In this document: positions 1 through 5,562 of the stretch, in pieces
Layout of the letters: every line of letters starts with the position of its first letter
Position numbering within the stretch: position 1 is the stretch's first letter
NCBI GenBank assembly: GCA_027318945.1
Contig: DAHVOF010000066.1
Coordinates: forward strand, 1-5,562
From: Actinomycetota bacterium
GTDB taxonomy: Bacteria; Actinomycetota; Acidimicrobiia; Acidimicrobiales; Acidimicrobiaceae
Direction: 5' to 3'
Length of the DNA: 5,562 nt
Translations under genes and position numbers: made by a program
Notes under the pieces: model-generated
The model's input: the letters and a program-made list of their open reading frames with translations, nothing else
What the model was told of the DNA's origin: nothing
Databases searched by the model: none

Positions 1-1
1 G

Positions 2-286
2 TTTCTTACTGGAATGACTGGTGACGCATACCAGGCTCTTAACTCGAGCCTTATCATGATGAGCACGGACCCGGGGCAGTATGGTCGCGTTATGGGTGTT
101 TACATGGTCGCTCAGTCCATCAGGCCTATATCTGTAATGCCGGTAAGCGCCGTGGCAGACCAGATAGGAACGCCTGTGACACTGCTTGCTTCTGGTATTG
201 TCGTTGCCGTGTTTGTCGCGGGAGTGGCTGCTCTTTATCCAGCGTACAGGCAGATTGGCCGGCCGAATCAAGTTCGCCCAACGTGA
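2..286 (+). CDS. MFS transporter, C-terminal end (5'-truncated by window)
   Basis: The frame is open from the first bases of the window to a TGA at 284-286, so only about the last 94 residues are seen and the true start lies upstream. The fragment contains a Gly-Arg-Val-Met-Gly turn (YGRVMGVYMVAQ), a Pro-containing hydrophobic stretch, a short loop with A-D-Q-I-G, and a final membrane helix rich in Val and Ala (roughly VTLLASGIVVAVFVAGVAAL) with a short basic-polar tail. This matches the penultimate and last helices of major facilitator proteins, particularly the EntS/MFS_3-like drug or siderophore exporters, where RGRVMS-type turns are common. It is an inner-membrane protein; substrate and direction cannot be told from this fragment. 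It is followed by 267 bases before the decarboxylase gene, so co-transcription is possible but not shown. The family call is fairly secure; the subfamily is inference. Confidence 0.8.
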   Translation, partial: FLTGMTGDAYQALNSSLIMMSTDPGQYGRVMGVYMVAQSIRPISVMPVSAVADQIGTPVTLLASGIVVAVFVAGVAALYPAYRQIGRPNQVRPT

Positions 287-442
287 ACTTTCAGGCACTA
301 GGGTATTCCGCGCGTTGTAGCATTTCCACTTCCCGGCTCATGCAATTGCTCTAAATTAGTTTGTTCGATGATTCAGATGAGCCTGACGCCGGTGCTGGTA
401 TCCGGCGAGGAGGACTGTCAACGGTTGGCGCATTGGCGTTGG

Positions 443-457
443 AGACCAAAAAGGTCT
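443..457. promoter_or_regulatory. Perfect 5-bp dyad (possible operator or weak hairpin) upstream of the decarboxylase gene
   Basis: AGACC and GGTCT are perfect inverted repeats separated by five A residues. The dyad sits in the 267-base gap between the transporter fragment and the decarboxylase gene, about 100 bases before the chosen start. A weak promoter-like pair flanks it: TTGGCG at 433-438 and TATAGT at 458-463, with a 19-base spacer. A dyad inside an over-long spacer is the arrangement used by MerR-family activators. It could equally be a weak hairpin followed by a T-rich stretch. The rest of 287-553 shows only a chance-level 41-codon open frame (368-493) with no ribosome binding site. 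Functional meaning is speculative. Confidence 0.25.
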
Positions 458-553
458 TATAGTTGCTTTAGTTTTACCTGTTGCCTAATTTAAGTGCGTC
501 CAAGTCCCGGAACCATCCTTGCAGCCAGGACAGACGTGGAGAGGGGAGTTGTC

Positions 554-1939
554 GTGGTCAAGGATTTCCGAAGCTGGTTGGACACGCTCGAGAGCCATGG
601 CGAATTGCTGCATATCAAGAAGCCGGTGGATCCCAAGACGCAGATGGGAGCCTTGCTCTATCAGTCCCGTTCTAAGGCTCTTATGTTCCATTCTCTTACT
701 GGTGCGCCGGGTTGGCGTTCGGTTGGGAACGCTCCCGCAAACATGGATCATGTTGCTTTGGCATTCGGCATGAAAAAGGAAGAGGTTGTCCGCTTTCTGG
801 CTAGCAAGATGTCTCAGACTATCCCTTGGGAAAAGGTTTCGACAGGTCCCGTAAAAGACGTGCATTTGGAAGGAGACCAGATCGATCTGACGAAATGGCC
901 CGTCCACCGTGCAGGGACTAAGGATGGGGGCGAGGTGATCGGATCGGGAATGGTTTTCACCAAAGATCCGGAGACCGGTCTCCAGAACGTCAGCATCCAC
1001 AGGTTGCAGGTGAAAGGCCCGCGGCAGACTGGAATATTGATGGTACCGCGTCATACGAGAGCTATCTATTCCAAATACGAGAACATGGGAAAACCAATGC
1101 CGGTTTCCGTCGTGATCGGTCACCATCCTCTCTATTACATGGCAGCCGCTGTGAGCGGTTCGTTCGGGATGGACGAAATGGAAATAGCTGGCGCTCTGCT
1201 GGGCGAGCCGGTGCAGATGGTCAAGTCGGATAATAGCGACATCTATGTCCCTGCCCATGCCGAGATTGTCGTCGAGGGCCATATCCCCCCGTTTGAGCGT
1301 GAAGAGGAGGGGCCTTTCAGCGAGTTTCAAGACTATTACATCGCTGGAACCGGGAAGAATCCTGTAATTGTCGTAGACAAGGTCACGACGCGCCAAGATG
1401 CAATCTTCAAGAACTTGCAAAATGGCAGCGAGATGGAAGGTTGCCTGTTCCACAAGTTTCCATTCGGAGCAGCGATATACAACCATATCCAGAACGTCGG
1501 CGGTTATGTCGACATTGCAAATCTCCTTGTGTTGCCTGGTATTTTTGGTGTCGTTATCCAGATGACGCCACGTTTTGCGGGCGAAGCTAAAAGTGTCGGC
1601 CTCGCAGCGCTCGGAAGCCCGGTACTTCACCCGAAGGTTGTGATCGTAGTGGATACCGACGTGAACATCTATGACTATTGGGAGGTTCTATGGGCTATCA
1701 ACACGAGGGTCGATCCGGCTCGTGACGTCTCGATAGTCGATGGAGTACGCATCCACCCCATGGATCCCACCGGAGTCGAGCTCAAGGGGCCGGGCGGTCC
1801 TGACTGGCAGCGAATCGGAAGCAAGATGGTAATTGATGCTACCAAGCCGGCAACGTCCTTCCCTGAGGAAAGGGAGGAGTACGAGCGGATCCGTCCTGTT
1901 GGAGACGGAAAAGTATTCCTCGCAGATTTTCTCGAATAG
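554..1939 (+). CDS. UbiD-family prenyl-FMN-dependent (de)carboxylase
   Basis: UbiD-family enzymes use prenylated FMN to decarboxylate, or carboxylate, aromatic and alpha,beta-unsaturated acids in the cytoplasm. The 461-residue product opens with the typical VKDFRSWLDTLESHGEL start. All expected active-site positions, by comparison with fungal Fdc1, are present: metal ligands Asn145 (in QNVSIHR), His167 (in PRHTR) and Glu208 (in MDEME), Arg150 at the catalytic arginine position, and Glu252 and Glu257 in the EGPFSE motif. Spacing agrees with Fdc1 to within one or two residues after a constant offset. The GTG at 554 is chosen because GGAGAGGGGAG (539-549) precedes it at good spacing and the product then begins where family members do; an upstream in-frame GTG at 494 would add 20 unrelated residues without a clear ribosome site. 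The prenyl-FMN source is probably the convergent UbiX-type gene. Subfamilies include vanillate/hydroxybenzoate decarboxylases, phenylphosphate carboxylase subunits and phthaloyl-CoA decarboxylase; the substrate cannot be assigned from this reading. Confidence 0.95.
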   Translation: MVKDFRSWLDTLESHGELLHIKKPVDPKTQMGALLYQSRSKALMFHSLTGAPGWRSVGNAPANMDHVALAFGMKKEEVVRFLASKMSQTIPWEKVSTGPVKDVHLEGDQIDLTKWPVHRAGTKDGGEVIGSGMVFTKDPETGLQNVSIHRLQVKGPRQTGILMVPRHTRAIYSKYENMGKPMPVSVVIGHHPLYYMAAAVSGSFGMDEMEIAGALLGEPVQMVKSDNSDIYVPAHAEIVVEGHIPPFEREEEGPFSEFQDYYIAGTGKNPVIVVDKVTTRQDAIFKNLQNGSEMEGCLFHKFPFGAAIYNHIQNVGGYVDIANLLVLPGIFGVVIQMTPRFAGEAKSVGLAALGSPVLHPKVVIVVDTDVNIYDYWEVLWAINTRVDPARDVSIVDGVRIHPMDPTGVELKGPGGPDWQRIGSKMVIDATKPATSFPEEREEYERIRPVGDGKVFLADFLE

Positions 1940-2032
1940 TCAACCGAATAGGAGCTTGACGCTTGCGCCGGAAAGAGATTGGCTTGGGAGGGAAGGGCGG
2001 ATTTGAGTCCGGTGTGAGTGCCGCTCTCCTAA

Positions 2033-2063
2033 GGGCGTAGCAATCGCCCCGGCGCTTTTGCGC
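2033..2063. terminator. Possible weak hairpins between convergent genes
   Basis: The 175-base spacer between the stops of the two convergent genes contains GGGCG (2033-2037) pairing with CGCCC (2045-2049) around a 7-base loop, followed directly by GCGC-TTTT-GCGC (2052-2063). A longer-range pair, GCGCCGG (1965-1971) with CCGGCGC (2049-2055), also exists and overlaps the others. None has a strong T tract on either strand, so a canonical intrinsic terminator is not shown. Position between two converging genes is the main reason to consider termination. Confidence 0.25.
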
Positions 2064-2114
2064 TTGAATTAAATCGAATCGCGTGCTGGCCGTGTTTGGA
2101 AACTACGGACGCGG

Positions 2115-2699
2115 TCAGCTCTCCAAGTTCTTGCCTTCCCAGCGGCGGAAGAGTCGGTGATCGATTCCGAACTGGTCAAGGACCTTGCCGACCGTCTGCT
2201 TGAGCAGATCCTCTATGGACTGGGGGCGGTGGTAGAAAGCCGGAACTGGGGGTAAAATCGTCGCTCCTGCCAGCGTGACCGTCTCCATATTACGTATGTG
2301 GATCAGGCTTAGCGGGGTTTCACGGGTCACCATGACGAGCTTGCGCCGCTCCTTGAGGCATACGTCGGCCGTCCGAGTGAGAAGGTCGGGCGTGTAGCCT
2401 GACGCGATTGCGGCCAATGTTCGCATTGAGCATGGTATCACCACCATCCCCATGGTTCTGAAGGACCCTGAGGAGATCGCAGCTCCGAGATTTTCTGGAT
2501 CGTATACGACGTCTCCGAGCGCCTCTACTTCTTTCCTTGAGATGCCAATTTCATAGGCGATGCTTTTCTCGGCGCCCTTGGATACAACCAGATGGACCTC
2601 TATGTTCTCGATCTCTCTGAGGGTGTGCAGCATTGTCATGGCGAGTTGAGGAGCGCTAGAGCCGGAAATTCCAACAATCAGCCTTTCTTTTTCGCTCAT
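2115..2699 (-). CDS. UbiX-family flavin prenyltransferase
   Basis: UbiX-family enzymes join a dimethylallyl group to FMN, making the prenyl-FMN cofactor that UbiD-type decarboxylases require. The 194-residue product has the family layout: an N-terminal flavin-binding strand-loop (VGISGSSAP, residues 9-17), VIPCSMRTLAAIASG (87-101), TADVCLKERR (110-119), RETPL (126-130) and LPPVPAFYHRP (149-159). Arg109, Lys116, Glu127 and Tyr156 match the catalytic or phosphate-binding Arg122, Lys129, Glu140 and Tyr169 of Pseudomonas UbiX with a constant offset of 13. The C-terminal FGIDHRLFRRWEG tail is common in homologues paired with aromatic acid decarboxylases. The ATG at 2699 is preferred because an AGGAAGG sits about 11 bases upstream; the in-frame GTG at 2711 overlaps that site. 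It is convergent with the decarboxylase gene (175-base gap) and divergent from the molybdenum enzyme genes. A ubiquinone role is possible, but the adjacent UbiD-type gene favours activation of that enzyme. Confidence 0.95.
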   Translation of the reverse strand: MSEKERLIVGISGSSAPQLAMTMLHTLREIENIEVHLVVSKGAEKSIAYEIGISRKEVEALGDVVYDPENLGAAISSGSFRTMGMVVIPCSMRTLAAIASGYTPDLLTRTADVCLKERRKLVMVTRETPLSLIHIRNMETVTLAGATILPPVPAFYHRPQSIEDLLKQTVGKVLDQFGIDHRLFRRWEGKNLES

Positions 2700-3053
2700 T
2701 ATTATTGACACCTTCCTGTTTTGTAGATGCGGCCCTCTAATTGACGCCCTTGGTTCGCGATCAGGCGAGATCGTTGCCGAAAAAACTCGATTCGACGGAT
2801 CGCTTCGGAGCGGTTTTCATCGAAATTTACCGCAAAGACTTTTAGGCTACTCTATCCAAACCGAAGCTTTCATCCAACCGTCCGCATGCTACTTTGCTCG
2901 GGGGGCGCAAGACTGCTGCGTTTTTAACCCGGCGATTCTGCTTGGCGAGCAGATATTCTCCACCGGCATTGGCAAATGTGGTTGTCACCCATATGACCGC
3001 TAGCCAAGGGCAATTGATTTATCGGCTCCGCATCCAGCCACTTCACAGCCTAG

Positions 3054-3073
3054 TTTTCTGAAGAACAGAAAAT
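3054..3073. promoter_or_regulatory. Perfect 7-6-7 inverted repeat, candidate operator
   Basis: TTTTCTG and CAGAAAA form a perfect 7-base inverted repeat around a 6-base centre (GAAGAA), 20 bases in total. It lies in the divergent region, about 305 bases before the [2Fe-2S] subunit gene and 355 bases before the prenyltransferase gene. Symmetry and spacing suit a dimeric transcription factor. The CTG...CAG core resembles LexA boxes, but the spacing (6 rather than 10) does not fit. Reading as an intrinsic terminator is less likely since no gene is seen running into it. The regulator is unknown and function is inference. Confidence 0.4.
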
Positions 3074-3158
3074 CGGCCAGATCCATTTAATTGCTTTATA
3101 AGGCTCGTGGTACGCTTTCCCATATTGTAAGTTTGCGCTGCCCAGGGGGGAGTAAATC

Positions 3159-3215
3159 ATGTTCCGATCAGGAAGTCGGATATCGATGAGTACTCTTTTC
3201 CCAATTCATCTGTAG
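3159..3215 (+). CDS. Possible 18-residue leader ORF
   Basis: An ATG at 3159-3161 follows a purine-rich GGGGGGAG (3145-3152) at six bases, and opens an 18-codon frame ending at TAG (3213-3215). The predicted peptide, MFRSGSRISMSTLFPIHL, has no recognisable domain and no run of a single regulatory amino acid. It ends 163 bases before the [2Fe-2S] subunit gene on the same strand, so it would lie in that transcript's leader if transcription begins upstream. It may be a leader peptide, the stub of a decayed gene, or chance. Confidence 0.2.
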   Translation: MFRSGSRISMSTLFPIHL

Positions 3216-3378
3216 GTTGGAGATACAGTGCTGTCACATGTGTCGCCCGTGCATTGGGTTCGGATTGCAGCGAAATGAGCTAGGTCTGCAGACTTACTTG
3301 AAGGTCTTTTGAACTAAGGAGACTGCTGCGGCCGAAGGTGTCCTGACACGCACGGTTGTGGCTCATTAGGAGGTAACA

Positions 3379-3861
3379 ATGGAAAGCATCGGCAGCCGCG
3401 AGATTTTGCGGATCTCGGTGAACGGCCAAAGTCATGAACTGCTTGTAAAGCCCTATTCCACGCTTCTCGAGGTACTCCGCGAGGATCTGAGGTTGACGGG
3501 GACCAAGCATGGATGCGAGGCTGGCGAGTGCGGGGCATGCGTGGTACTGGTAGACGGCACCCCGCAGTTGAGCTGCCTGGTTCTTCCTGGACAGGTTGGT
3601 GGAAGTGAGATCACAACAATCGAGGGAGTTTCGAACGGGTCAGAGATGCACCCAGTTCAGCAGGCATTCATGGATCATGGCGCTCTTCAGTGCGGATACT
3701 GCACACCAGGGATGGTTCTGTCTTCCAAGGCGCTGTTAGACGCCAATCCTACACCATCTCGGGAGGATATCAAAGAGGCATTGTCGGGGAACCTTTGCAG
3801 ATGCACGGGGTATGCGAGCATCATCGAGGCGGTTGAGGACGCGGGAAGGGCGATGGCATGA
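3379..3861 (+). CDS. Molybdenum hydroxylase small subunit with two [2Fe-2S] clusters (4-hydroxybenzoyl-CoA reductase gamma-like)
   Basis: This 160-residue protein is the electron-transfer subunit of a xanthine oxidase-family enzyme. The plant-ferredoxin-type N-terminal domain carries one cluster on Cys46, Cys51, Cys54 and Cys66 (GCEAGECGAC, then SC). The helical C-terminal domain binds the second through Cys105 and Cys108 (QCGYC) and Cys140 and Cys142 (LCRCTGY). Length and motif spacing are normal for CoxS/HcrC/HbaB proteins. AGGAGGT at 3368-3374 lies four bases before the ATG, a strong ribosome site that fixes the start. The last four bases (ATGA) overlap the large-subunit start, implying translational coupling and a shared operon. 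Small subunits are poorly diagnostic of substrate; the 4-hydroxybenzoyl-CoA reductase label rests mainly on the large subunit next door. Electrons would pass between these clusters, the molybdenum site and an FAD subunit not seen in this window. Confidence 0.95.
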   Translation: MESIGSREILRISVNGQSHELLVKPYSTLLEVLREDLRLTGTKHGCEAGECGACVVLVDGTPQLSCLVLPGQVGGSEITTIEGVSNGSEMHPVQQAFMDHGALQCGYCTPGMVLSSKALLDANPTPSREDIKEALSGNLCRCTGYASIIEAVEDAGRAMA

Positions 3862-5562
3862 CAACAATTGAGACGCGTTCGAGCGATGACCTTCGGGTCA
3901 TCGGAAAGTCGCTGCCCAGAGTCGACGCGGCAGGGAAGCTCATCGGGTTGACGGCGTACGCAGATGACATCGAGCTGCCAAACACTCTCTTTTGCAAGCT
4001 GCTCAGAAGCCATTTTCCGCATGCGCGAATCCTTTCGATCGACACCAGTTCCGCTCTCGCTATGAAAGGCGTAGTTGCCGTCATAACTGGGGAGGACCTG
4101 CCGATAAAGTACGGAATCATGCCGACCAGCCAGGACGAGCATGGTCTTGAACTCGAGAAGGTGCGTTTCGTAGGTGATCCTGTGGCTGCGGTCGCGGCGG
4201 TTGATGAGGAGACCGCACTTGCGGCATGCAGGGCTATAAAGGTTGAGTACCAGCCGCTTGAAACTATCGAATCGATCGAGCACGCCTTACTGCCTCCGAG
4301 CGATGAGCCGATCCACGATTACGCCGGTCCGGGAAATATCCATAGGGCTGGCGCTCTTGAGTTTGGCGAGGTCGACGAAGGTTTTGCAAAGTCGAGTTAT
4401 GTCCGCGAGGATGTGTTTTTCTACGAGGGAAATACTCATCTGCCCATGGAGCAGCACTCGGCCACTGCCACCTATGTAGGGGATCAGCTCACATTGTGGT
4501 CGTCCACGCAGAACCCGCATTATGTGCACAGGGCTTTGTCAAGGGTGTTTGAAATGCCGATGGGCCACATTAGAGTCGTAGCCGCGCCTCATGGAGGCGG
4601 CTTCGGCGGCAAATCAGATCCATTCTCCCACGAAGTGGCGATTTGCAAGCTCGCGATGATCACAGGGCGGCCGGTCAAATGCACTTTGACCAGGGAAGAG
4701 GTTTTTTACGTACATCGTGGTCGCCATCCAGTCCTCATGTGGGTGAGGACCGGAGTGTCCGAAGAAGGCAAGATTCTTGCCATGCACTTCCGAACCGCTC
4801 TCGACGGGGGCTCGTACGGTTCTTACGGTCCCGCTTCAATGCTCTACACCGGAGCCCTTCAGACGACGACCTATAACATTCCGGCCTACCGCTTCGAGGG
4901 TGTCAGGGTGTTCACGAACAAAGCCCCGTGCGGTCCCAAGCGTGGGCACGGAACACCGCAGCCTCGCTTTGCCCTGGAGATTCATCTGGACAAGATTGCC
5001 GAGGATATCGGAATCGATCCAGTCGAGCTTCGCCGCCGCAACTATGTAAAGCCATACACCCGCACCGTCAACCATTTGAGGATTACTTCTTGTGGACTTG
5101 AAGAGGCCGCAGATCAAGTAATAGAAGCCTCTGGGTTTCTCGATCGCAAAAAGCGTCTAGGGCACGGAATGGGTTTCGCCATCTCGAGTTACATGTGTGG
5201 CGCCGGTCTTCCGATCTATTGGAACAAGCTGCCCCACAGCGAGTGCATAATACAAGTCAACAGAGGTGGCGTCTCGCTTTATTGCGGGGCAACCGATATA
5301 GGCCAAGGATCCGACACCGTCCTGGCTACAGTCGCAGCTGAGCAACTCGGCCTGTGGCCGACAGATATCCGGGTCGTCAGCGGCGATACCGGCTTGGCTC
5401 CGGTGGATCTGGGATCCTACTCTTCCCGGGTCACATTCATGGCGGGCAATGCCGCGTTGGAGGCTGCTCACGAGATGCGGGAACTGCTTGTGAGAGCCGT
5501 CGCCGAAAAGATGGAGTGCAGCCCTCAGGATGTCATAGTGGGTGAAGGCAAGATCGGCGAGC
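3858..5562 (+). CDS. Molybdopterin-binding large subunit, 4-hydroxybenzoyl-CoA reductase alpha-like (3'-truncated by window)
   Basis: The frame opens at the ATG overlapping the small-subunit stop, with GGGAAGGG (3843-3850) as ribosome site, and stays open to the window edge, giving 568 residues of a family usually near 770. The N-terminal hammerhead domain shows LPRVDAAGK (19-27), a YADDIELP stretch and VRFVGDPVAAV (102-112). The molybdenum cofactor domain shows LPMEQH (195-200), WSSTQNPHYVHR (214-225), HGGGFGGK (245-252), CGPKRGHG (358-365), IGQG (481-484) and PVDLGSYSSRVTFMAGNA (515-532). From memory of the Thauera HcrA sequence, the CGPKRGHG and PVDLG-YSSRVTFMAGNA blocks are nearly identical there, which supports 4-hydroxybenzoyl-CoA reductase over CO dehydrogenase, xanthine or nicotinate enzymes. 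That enzyme reductively removes the para-hydroxyl to give benzoyl-CoA in anaerobic aromatic degradation. The catalytic glutamate near the C terminus lies outside the window. Small-then-large gene order matches Rhodopseudomonas hbaBC, where the FAD subunit follows. Family membership is very secure; the exact substrate is not. Confidence 0.93.
   Translation, partial: MTTIETRSSDDLRVIGKSLPRVDAAGKLIGLTAYADDIELPNTLFCKLLRSHFPHARILSIDTSSALAMKGVVAVITGEDLPIKYGIMPTSQDEHGLELEKVRFVGDPVAAVAAVDEETALAACRAIKVEYQPLETIESIEHALLPPSDEPIHDYAGPGNIHRAGALEFGEVDEGFAKSSYVREDVFFYEGNTHLPMEQHSATATYVGDQLTLWSSTQNPHYVHRALSRVFEMPMGHIRVVAAPHGGGFGGKSDPFSHEVAICKLAMITGRPVKCTLTREEVFYVHRGRHPVLMWVRTGVSEEGKILAMHFRTALDGGSYGSYGPASMLYTGALQTTTYNIPAYRFEGVRVFTNKAPCGPKRGHGTPQPRFALEIHLDKIAEDIGIDPVELRRRNYVKPYTRTVNHLRITSCGLEEAADQVIEASGFLDRKKRLGHGMGFAISSYMCGAGLPIYWNKLPHSECIIQVNRGGVSLYCGATDIGQGSDTVLATVAAEQLGLWPTDIRVVSGDTGLAPVDLGSYSSRVTFMAGNAALEAAHEMRELLVRAVAEKMECSPQDVIVGEGKIGE

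Larger units (their letters stand above)
2700..3378. other. Long divergent intergenic region without a supported gene
   Basis: These 679 bases separate the start of the flavin prenyltransferase gene (reading left) from that of the [2Fe-2S] subunit (reading right), so promoters for both should lie here. I see no recognisable protein, tRNA or rRNA. It contains a perfect inverted repeat at 3054-3073, a smaller GTCA-N6-TGAC dyad at 2984-2997, a CACATGTG palindrome at 3235-3242, a 6-bp stem with a TCGG loop at 2799-2814, and a short ORF with a strong ribosome site at 3159-3215. On the minus strand, two modest open stretches (about 2842-3018 and just left of it) lack good starts and are short enough to arise by chance. 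No convincing sigma-70 or sigma-54 promoter could be placed by eye. Confidence 0.7.

Noticed and set aside
368..493. 41-codon plus-strand frame between the transporter and the decarboxylase gene
   Set aside because: No Shine-Dalgarno sequence, no recognisable product and a length expected by chance.
485..1630. Long antisense open frame (381 codons) inside the decarboxylase gene
   Set aside because: The plus strand encodes a complete UbiD-type protein with every active-site residue. The antisense product has no recognisable domain, and its openness follows from codon bias of the real gene.
2799..2817. Stem with a TCGG loop followed by TTTT, considered as an intrinsic terminator
   Set aside because: No plus-strand gene ends upstream of it, the stem is short with one wobble pair, and the T run is only four bases.
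2842..3018. Minus-strand open stretch of about 58 codons in the divergent region, considered as a decayed gene
   Set aside because: The translation looks protein-like, but it lacks an ATG or ribosome site and matches no family I recognise. A stretch this long is expected by chance in some frame of a region this size.
3013..3025. FNR-like TTGAT half-site in the divergent region
   Set aside because: Only one half matches; the partner ATCAA is missing at the correct spacing.
3249..3276. Possible sigma-54 promoter (TTGGG...TTGCA) before the [2Fe-2S] subunit gene
   Set aside because: The GG and GC elements are one base too close for the required -24/-12 spacing.
3687..4283. Antisense open frame (198 codons) across the small/large subunit junction
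   Set aside because: It overlaps two well-supported genes and has no domain or convincing ribosome site.
1..5562. CRISPR array, tRNA, rRNA, insertion sequence or transposase
   Set aside because: No regularly spaced repeats, no RNA-gene signature and no transposase or flanking terminal repeats were seen.

Overview
The window is bacterial protein-coding DNA. It carries parts of an aromatic-acid metabolism locus: a UbiD-type prenyl-FMN decarboxylase, a UbiX-type flavin prenyltransferase, and the first two subunits of a molybdenum hydroxylase. The molybdenum enzyme reads most like 4-hydroxybenzoyl-CoA reductase (HcrC/HcrA in Thauera, HbaB/HbaC in Rhodopseudomonas). Base composition is moderately GC-rich by eye. 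Shine-Dalgarno sites, GTG start use and an ATGA gene overlap are ordinary bacterial features. Resemblance of the reductase subunits to those of denitrifying and phototrophic Proteobacteria suggests a proteobacterium or similar environmental bacterium with anaerobic aromatic metabolism, but taxonomy cannot be fixed from this window.

Layout. 2-286 (+) is the 3' end of a major facilitator superfamily transporter. 287-553 is non-coding and contains a small perfect dyad. 554-1939 (+) is a complete UbiD-family decarboxylase. 1940-2114 is a tail-to-tail spacer with weak hairpins. 2115-2699 (-) is a complete UbiX-family flavin prenyltransferase. 2700-3378 is a long divergent intergenic region with a perfect 7-6-7 inverted repeat and a possible 18-codon leader ORF but no supported gene. 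3379-3861 (+) is a complete [2Fe-2S] subunit. 3858-5562 (+) is the molybdopterin-binding large subunit. It overlaps the small-subunit gene by 4 bases and runs off the window end without a stop, with 568 codons visible.

How the parts fit. UbiX-type enzymes make prenylated FMN, the cofactor UbiD-type enzymes need for reversible (de)carboxylation of aromatic or unsaturated acids, so these two genes form a functional pair even though they are convergent. The reductase subunits belong to the enzyme type that removes the para-hydroxyl of 4-hydroxybenzoyl-CoA to give benzoyl-CoA. A plausible reading is a peripheral pathway that adds or removes a carboxyl group on a hydroxyaromatic and feeds a CoA ester into benzoyl-CoA metabolism, with the MFS protein moving substrate or product. 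No CoA ligase, FAD subunit or regulator is visible here. The substrate is inference, not something the sequence shows.
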